From Echinococcus granulosus (lineage: Eukaryota > Platyhelminthes > Cestoda > Cyclophyllidea > Taeniidae), in contig NW_020170592.1 in the NCBI RefSeq assembly GCF_000524195.1, positions 72,677 through 84,766 on the forward strand: DNA of 12,090 nt. The letters are read 5' to 3'. Below the pieces are notes generated by a model that saw only the letters and a list, made by a program, of their open reading frames with translations, did not search any database and was not told the origin of the DNA. Made by a program: the position numbers and the translations under genes. Position 1 is the stretch's first letter. Each line of letters begins with the position of its first letter. Positions 8,301 through 12,090 of the stretch are shown one piece after another.

Positions 8301-9124
8301 TCTTTCTAACACGTTCACTTCCAGGGTCTCGGAAGCAGATTGGTTACCATATCTGCTTTATTTCTTTAAACTCCACCAATCGGTGTATGACGCATGGTCT
8401 AAGGCAACTGGTCACCACAAAGTAGCCATGGGAACACGTGGGATACGCGTGAAACCGGACGTCAGGCGAGAAAACCGGGGCGTCACGTATGTGTGACGCC
8501 AGGGGGAAATATGATAATCTGGCTGTGTCGACCCCTTTCCCAGAGAGAATCTTTTTTCCCTCCACAAATCCGCTGATCCGTCGAGGGTGCCCTCAATCCT
8601 AACCTACTACCCTTCCTTTTCCAGCCAAAATGCGTCGTCGATTCAACAAATCAGCAGCAGCAGTTCGAGCTCGGATGGCGCAGAAATGCAAAGACGAGCG
8701 TCGTTTTGGTCGCGTTCTTCCCTCTGGCACGATTGCAACGAATCCCGATCGATCGCACCCAAGTTCTTCCTCTGCCACCGGCGCTGCCTCCTCCTCTTCC
8801 ACAATCACCGCTTCCACTTCCTCCACCACATCGGGTAACAGCTCCAGACAGTCTACACTGAATCGTCGTCGGAGTGCCGCTTATGCTGCTGCAAGTGCAC
8901 CGCTAGCGAAGAGTCCGCGACTTTCGCTAGCTCCGCAGCCTCCGCTACCACCACCACTGCCGTCAGTAGCACCGATACAACTAGCTCCGACATCAACTAT
9001 GCTCACATCTCTTCCTTCAGAGGCGTACGCGCCGCCGTCAGCAGTCAATTCTGCGCCGGCAACAGCTTCTGTCGTTCACGATCCACCTGTCATTCTAGCC
9101 TCAGCACCTGAGATGGCAAGCTGA
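1582..9124 (+). CDS. BEN domain-containing nuclear protein (three coding exons, 499 aa)
   Basis: The model is a join of 1582-2388, 6151-6343 and 8625-9124: 1500 nt, 499 residues plus TGA. Both introns are GT...AG with good consensus (ATG|GTAATG to TTTCAG|CTC, phase 0; TCA|GTAAGT to TTTCCAG|CC, phase 1, forming Thr334). Residues 1-269 are low-complexity S/T/P/Q-rich, with a Q-rich run at 98-104 and an acidic stretch at 252-268 (YELSEEDVKEIDD). Residues about 291-363 match the BEN pattern: CALMACLFSRDQMANSTVLG, then a Leu-Pro position, a V/Y helix, and a basic C-terminal helix with VRARMAQKCKDERR. BEN proteins bind DNA or chromatin adaptors and usually repress transcription, so a nuclear regulator is inferred. 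No BTB or other known domain is visible. Residues 364-499 are S/T/A/P-rich with basic patches (NRRRS, KSPR). The assignment to the BEN family comes from reading the motif, not from a search; the orthologue is unassigned. Confidence 0.82.
2553..2560. promoter_or_regulatory. full CRE palindrome TGACGTCA in intron 1
   Basis: TGACGTCA is the complete cAMP-response element bound by CREB/ATF bZIP dimers. It lies 165 bp inside intron 1. An exact 8-mer is expected less than once in this window, so it is suggestive only. No neighbouring TATA or initiator is evident. Confidence 0.25.
3246..3293 (+). repeat. polypyrimidine tract
   Basis: These are 48 bases with only two purines (G at 3257 and 3276), followed after a short gap by another C/T-rich stretch at about 3310-3338. 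Such tracts can bind polypyrimidine-tract proteins or form triplex (H-) DNA. Here it lies within intron 1, upstream of another T-rich acceptor at 3511. The role is unknown. Confidence 0.6.
4267..4276. promoter_or_regulatory. palindromic T-box-type site CACCTAGGTG (intron 1 copy)
   Basis: This 10-bp palindrome is the core of the palindromic Brachyury/T-box binding site (two AGGTG half-sites back to back). Here it reads GCCACCTAGGTGTAT, so the right half also has the extra T of AGGTGT. The same GCCACCTAGGTG 12-mer recurs in intron 2 at 7799-7810. Confidence 0.35.
5221..5264 (+). repeat. TCGATTGATT direct repeat with inverted partner
   Basis: TCGATTGATT occurs at 5221-5230 and again at 5234-5243. 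GATCAATCG at 5256-5264 is inverted to them, so CGATTGAT (5235-5242) can pair with ATCAATCG (5257-5264) across a 14-nt loop. GATTGAT is close to the PBX-HOX composite motif TGATTGAT, so a clustered homeodomain site in intron 1 is possible. GATCGATCGATC between the copies adds further self-complementarity. Confidence 0.5.
5950..5972 (+). repeat. dispersed 23-nt repeat, intron 1 copy
   Basis: Positions 5950-5972 match 8468-8490 at 20 of 23 bases. All three differences are C/T transitions (5957, 5958 and 5966). The shared core is GGGGCGTYACGTAT. Similarity ends abruptly on both sides. The intron 2 copy runs into a perfect hairpin that is not conserved here. Confidence 0.45.
6151..6343 (+). CDS. 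coding exon 2 of BEN gene (residues 270-333, N-terminal half of BEN domain)
   Basis: The acceptor TTCATTTCAG precedes CTC in phase 0, and the exon ends at 6343 before a consensus GTAAGT. It encodes a Trp/Tyr-rich lead (RHWKYYVETNEW) and then the BEN signature: a hydrophobic helix CALMACLF, SRDQMANSTVLG, a Gly/Arg loop (GRGGSQRERLP), and LVAYVV starting the next helix. The ANS-x-(V/L)-x-G segment after the LF-x(2)-(D/E) helix is the most recognisable part of BEN domains. The split codon A|CC makes Thr334 with exon 3. The frame runs on into the intron to TAA at 6388, which is not thought to be used. Confidence 0.85.
7614..7630 (+). repeat. short hairpin motif CGTCAC-N6-GTGAC
   Basis: GTCACA (7615-7620) pairs with TGTGAC (7625-7630) around a 4-nt loop. 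The 17-nt segment matches 8481-8497 at 14 positions, and there too it forms a hairpin. A nearby GACGCGATA...TATGTCGCGGTC segment (about 7637-7661) is also partly self-complementary. Confidence 0.4.
7801..7810. promoter_or_regulatory. palindromic T-box-type site CACCTAGGTG (intron 2 copy)
   Basis: This is the same 10-bp palindrome as at 4267-4276, sharing two further bases (GC) on its left. A degenerate relative, CACCCTAGGTG, lies at 8233-8243. One exact copy is expected about 0.01 times in a window of this size, so two are noteworthy. Confidence 0.35.
8479..8500 (+). repeat. perfect 8-bp stem hairpin, GGCGTCAC / GTGACGCC
   Basis: The arms at 8479-8486 and 8493-8500 are fully complementary around a 6-nt loop (GTATGT). 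The element lies 124 nt before exon 3, in a stretch richer in CpG than its surroundings. The left arm is part of the 23-nt repeat shared with intron 1, and the whole hairpin resembles 7614-7630. It could be a DNA-level binding site or an RNA structure in the intron. Confidence 0.5.
8625..9124 (+). CDS. coding exon 3 of BEN gene (residues 334-499, C-terminal half of BEN domain and tail)
   Basis: The acceptor CCTTTTCCAG precedes CC, completing Thr334, then KMRRRFNKSAAAVRARMAQK and CKDERRFGR close the BEN domain with its basic DNA-facing helix. From residue 364 the tail is disordered: Ser/Thr/Ala-rich (about 377-403), a basic patch NRRRS (413-417), KSPR, then Pro/Leu/Ala-rich sequence to Ser499 and TGA at 9122. 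An in-frame ATG at 8630 lies 5 nt after the acceptor but inside the domain, so it is not the gene's start. The +1-frame reading of the tail is also open over a long stretch, and alternative splice sites inside the exon keep phase. The exact C-terminus is therefore less certain than the BEN part. Antisense frames here are shadows. Confidence 0.8.
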
Positions 9125-10284
9125 TTGACAGTGGACACTCCTGTGGTTTTTTAGAAAGAGCAAAGAAAAACTTCGGTGCTAACGGTTTCGTGTTTCTCGC
9201 CTCTCCCACCTCTTCCATCTCCGCCACCACCGCATTGCTTTCAACTACACCGTCCAGTTGTCTTCCTTTGGCACCACTACAACCAGCAACAGGAACTGCT
9301 TGATTGAATTTATCACCCTGTCAGTCTGCTGATAGTAAGCGGGATCTCTAAAGCAACCGGCGTTATTGCACATTCCTTTGCACAAAATCTATTTCCCTTT
9401 GAAGAGAATAATGGTAGGAACATGCTTCTCCTTCCCCTCCCCCCTTATCTACCTGCTCCTCTCTCTTGGCCGCCTTTTTTTACTGTTTGAGTGTTTTTAA
9501 TGTCGTATTTCACAGTAACGAAGACTAAGCAAAAATGCTGAAGATAATGATGAAATGAAGCAAGGAAAGTAAAATGAGAAAGTGAAGCGTGAACTCTAGG
9601 TTGTGTTTCCTTTCCTAATTACGTACCCCGCCCTCTCCACTTTGTCCTTTCTATCCCATCTTACTTTATTCCTCTTCTGAAAATTTTCTGCTCGCACGAA
9701 CACTCAAACATGAATACACAAAACACCTTCCGGCCTTACTTTTCTTTAAGTCATTTTGTGCTGATAATCGGTATTTTGTTGCTACAATCGACTACAAAAC
9801 AAAGCCTCTTTGCACTACACTCGTGTTTCTCTTCTCTCTTCTTTTTCCCTGTTTTTTTTGTCTGTTCGATGAAATAATCATATTATGGATTTTGGGATGG
9901 GGCAAGGCTACTTTGGTGGGATTTTACTGCCTTGCAGACCAATCAGATTACGACCCTGAGAGTTGAAAGAGGTCAAATTGAGAATTGATTTGATTCACTA
10001 GTACTGTTTGCCACCTTACCCACCAGTCAGATGGTATTCGTGGGATTACATGCGTCAGCTTTTTGAGATTTGTGTTGTTTTAAAGTATTCGGGCAGTTTA
10101 CTACAGTTTCGCCATCCTGTGGACCAATCGTATTGCCACCTTGGGCTGATAAGTAATGAGGTGTTTGCCTCTGTCGATTCACAAATTAATTGCAACCAAC
10201 TTGAGGAGTTAATTCGGATCTTTAAATGATCGGCCGGTTCAGTAGCTGTGTTAATCAAATGGGGAGGGTCTAGTTAAATGTCAC

Positions 10285-10312
10285 TTTCTGTCAATTCTGA
10301 ACTCCTAAAGTG
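10285..10312 (+). repeat. diverged repeat, partner at 10563-10587
   Basis: TTTCTGTCAAT, GAACT, CCTAA and GTG occur in the same order at 10285-10312 and 10563-10587, with a 3-nt gap and two single-base indels between copies. Another short match, GACCCTGAG, occurs at 9952-9960 and 10462-10470, followed in both places by GGTC and TTGATTT-like sequence. The region may be built from old, partly deleted repeats. Confidence 0.35.
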
Positions 10313-11593
10313 CTCCAATTTTTGTAGTAACAGCCCAGTTTCAGTCAACTTTTTTCATCTTTCCAACCAGCTAAATCATATTCTGAAGGGGAGGGTCATT
10401 CGGAGATTGTACTAATTCGCTTGTCGACTTAAATGCTTCCCAGTCAGGCCATTTAAATTGTGACCCTGAGGTCGATTTGGTTTGATTTAAAAATAACCAC
10501 AGGAATTTGATTGGCTACATGACTGCTTGTAGTTTCTCCCATGTTTCTTTAAATTGTTCCCTTTTCTGTCAATGAACTACCTAAGTGTAAGTTGCCTTTC
10601 TCGCCATTATACCCTATTCATTTATGATTAGACCCCCAGAATTGACAGGTCGTTTCGATATTTTGCTTTTTAATGCTTTTTAACAATTGGCTACGAAACA
10701 AACATCCCCTGATTCAATCAGATAGTCGCTTTAGAGGAGAACGAGGAAGAATGAGCAGGAGAGGTGGGCATCCCTTCCATTAGACAATTCTGAAGAGGTA
10801 CCTTGTCAATGCCACTTTTCGGTGGATAAGAGTTAAACTACACTCCCAGGGTGAAGGTAGGTGGGTAGGGCGGTGGGTAGATGTCTCACTTGGCGATGCA
10901 ACGACTGATAGAAATCCGCCGAAGTGGACTTTACTTGCTGAATCACAACTGAAAGTAGGTAGGTTGTTGGTGAGTCATCGCCTCCTTAATCGTCGATTTC
11001 CCAAATGCAACTCCTGAGGTGTAGTGTCATCACCTCCTCCCATAAATGGGCTTCTTGATCACACAAATTACTGTCTCTCTCCTGTCACCTGGCAGAGGTG
11101 AAGCTTGAGTGATTGCTCCTTCGGATTCCTTTTCCCCCTCCCCTCCTCCCTCCGCCCCATTTGTTTGCCTGCATCGTCCTCTATTCCAATGAGTATGCAT
11201 AATGTCGTGGTTAAAAAGGTAGTTTGATCATTCACCGCTGGAGTGTGTTTGTGTGTGCGTGTGATGTGAGAAAGAAACCCAGCTAAATGGAGGCACAGGT
11301 GTGTTAGTGCATGAACTGGGTGGATACACATGAACGTATACAGGTAAAGTACACAAAGAAGTCTTAGTGGAGAGAGTTTATCCCGTACTTCACCTTCTCC
11401 TTCTGACACCAGCATCGTTCTACGTCATCACGTCACTTGTCTAGCACCAAGTTAGATAGGATTCAGCTCCCTTTTCTCCTTTTTTCCCCCAGTCCCTGTC
11501 TCTCCTAGTGTAATACTTGCCACGGTTTAAGTAACTCGCTTTAAGGCTCTAACGATGACGATGTAAAGTCACTTGGTGTGGTTGAAGAGTCAG

Positions 11594-11609
11594 ACACACA
11601 CACACACAC
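11594..11609 (+). repeat. (AC)8 microsatellite
   Basis: Eight uninterrupted AC units. The repeat is likely length-variable and generates spurious His/Thr frames. Confidence 0.95.
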
Positions 11610-11736
11610 TGCCTTGGATGTCGTCTCAGAAGACAAGAATAGCTTGCGTATACAAGTGTATGTGTATATGCGTGGGATGATTGACGGCATGTTCTTACGT
11701 GGCACCAAGTTATTCGAAATGAGAACGCATGTGCAC

Positions 11737-11777
11737 CACACACACACACACACACACACACACCGAGAGAGAGAGAG
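11737..11777 (+). repeat. compound microsatellite (CA)13-CC-(GA)6
   Basis: Thirteen CA units at 11737-11762, then CC, then GAGAGAGAGAGAG at 11765-11777. The GT-rich segment that follows on the same strand is complementary to it. The Cys/Val and His/Thr frames on both strands across this region come from the repeat. Confidence 0.95.
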
Positions 11778-11819
11778 TTGTGCACACCGTAGACGTGTTG
11801 CAGCCTGCGCAACCCTCCA

Positions 11820-11871
11820 ATGTATGTGTGAGCGTGTGTGTGCGCGTTTGTCTCTGCGTGTGGGTGTTTGT
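11820..11871 (+). repeat. imperfect GT-rich repeat
   Basis: GTGTGTGAGC, GTGTGTGTGCGCG, TGCGTGTGGG and similar alternating purine-pyrimidine segments. It lies about 60 bp downstream of the CA run and is complementary to it, so a foldback or Z-DNA-prone pair is possible. Confidence 0.7.
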
Positions 11872-11955
11872 GCAACTAAGCAAACGTTGTTTTAAAGAGC
11901 GTAAAACATTGCAAAGTAGGGAGTAGGAAAAAAAAAATGACCCCATTTTTTAAGA

Positions 11956-11961
11956 AATAAA
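11956..11961 (+). terminator. canonical polyadenylation hexamer AATAAA
   Basis: This is the only exact AATAAA I found on the + strand between the BEN stop codon and the end of the window. It sits in an A-rich stretch after a run of T. If it serves the BEN gene, the 3' UTR is about 2.8 kb and includes the microsatellites. Non-canonical signals upstream (e.g. AATAAT near 9406 and 9870) are equally possible. Confidence 0.25.
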
Positions 11962-12067
11962 AAATTGTTCTGAATCAGGGAAAGCAAAACTTGTGTGCAT
12001 AAAGGTGTGGTAGATGAAGAGTTATTATGAAATTGTCAAATTATTGTTCGATCATTTGTTGTCAAAT

Positions 12068-12089
12068 GTGTGTGACAAATCGGTTGATT
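12068..12089 (-). repeat. right copy of window-terminal inverted repeat
   Basis: The reverse complement of this segment matches 2-23 at 20 of 22 positions with no gap. Just inside it TTGTCAAAT occurs twice (12033-12041 and 12059-12067), which has no counterpart at the left end. See the finding on terminal inverted repeats. Confidence 0.5.
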
Positions 12090-12090
12090 T

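Larger units (their letters stand above)
6344..8624 (+). other. intron 2 of BEN gene (2281 nt)
   Basis: It runs from GTAAGT at 6344 to CCTTTTCCAG ending at 8624. No convincing exon was seen; the 7764-8048 frame starts at a non-ATG codon and has no recognisable family. It contains a GTGACAGG direct repeat around 6446-6476, CCAAT-family words (6664, 6810, 7008, 7662, 8337), a TTACGTAA bZIP-type palindrome (7047-7054), the hairpin at 7614, the second T-box-type palindrome (7801) with an imperfect third (8233-8243), and a CpG-richer stretch at about 8430-8500 with a perfect hairpin. Confidence 0.75.
9125..12090 (+). other. 3' UTR and/or intergenic region
   Basis: I see no gene here on either strand. 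The 9155-9303 stretch has coding-like composition (see the alternative tail finding). The frames at 10008-10229 and its antisense mutually overlap and look fortuitous, and the frames at 11068-11946 come from microsatellite sequence. It contains weakly related repeat segments (9952/10462 and 10285/10563), a GT-rich stretch near 11243-11269, and the CA/GA repeats at 11.6-11.9 kb. The stop-to-poly(A) distance cannot be fixed. Confidence 0.65.

Noticed and set aside
8599..8829. Antisense frame rich in Glu/Val opposite exon 3
   Set aside because: It is the shadow of the Ser/Thr-coding repeats of the real exon on the + strand.
10008..10258. Overlapping frames on both strands in the 3' region
   Set aside because: Both strands are open together, no motif or splice context is seen, and the + frame starts at TTG.
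11068..11415. 115-codon open frame on the - strand
   Set aside because: Composition follows T/C-rich and GT-rich sequence, there are no recognisable motifs, and no splice or promoter context supports it.
11541..11946. Several overlapping open frames on both strands (Cys/Val- or His/Thr-rich)
   Set aside because: They are translations of CA/GT and GA microsatellites, open in many frames at once; no start context or domain.
1..12090. A defence, CRISPR or bacterial-type system
   Set aside because: Splice-site structure, long introns and microsatellites indicate eukaryotic DNA; no direct-repeat arrays, operons or relevant enzyme motifs were found.

Overview
The window looks like nuclear DNA of an animal. 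It has long gene-poor stretches, GT...AG introns of 2.3 and 3.8 kb, T-rich introns on the + strand, (CA)n/(GA)n microsatellites, and one multi-exon gene. I see no bacterial operon structure, rRNA, tRNA, CRISPR array or transposase. The moderate GC content, intron style and an isolated splice acceptor a few bases before the start codon would suit a parasitic flatworm (a cestode such as Echinococcus, Taenia or a relative). That assignment is inference, not something the sequence proves.

The one gene I can support well runs on the + strand from 1582 to 9124 in three coding exons: 1582-2388, 6151-6343 and 8625-9124. The joins are phase-consistent (phase 0, then phase 1) and give a 499-residue protein. 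Residues 1-269 are a disordered S/T/P/Q-rich N-terminus ending in an acidic segment. Residues about 291-363 are a BEN domain (DNA-binding / chromatin-adaptor fold) split across exons 2 and 3. Residues 364-499 are a basic, then S/T/A/P-rich, disordered tail. The likely role is a nuclear, sequence-specific transcriptional regulator. I do not assign an orthologue.

Layout: 1-93 is flank. 94-429 is an open segment behind a good acceptor, possibly the last exon of an upstream gene, of unknown identity. 430-1573 is AT-rich and non-coding, with a palindromic E-box. 1574-9124 is the BEN gene, whose introns carry candidate regulatory motifs: two palindromic T-box-type sites, a CRE, a nuclear-receptor-like DR1, a homeodomain-type GATTGAT cluster, hairpins, and many copies of the CCAAT-family word TTGATTGG in one orientation. 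9125-12090 is 3' UTR and/or intergenic sequence with weak internal repeats, CA/GA/GT microsatellites near 11.6-11.9 kb and one AATAAA at 11956.

The least expected observations are these. The two ends of the window are near-perfect inverted repeats of each other (20 of 22 positions, in exact register). The last exon has a second open frame overlapping its C-terminal tail, plus phase-compatible alternative splice sites. A hairpin-forming motif recurs in intron 2 and has a 23-nt transition-diverged relative in intron 1. No known mobile or defence system is visible; the terminal repeats would need flanking sequence to interpret.
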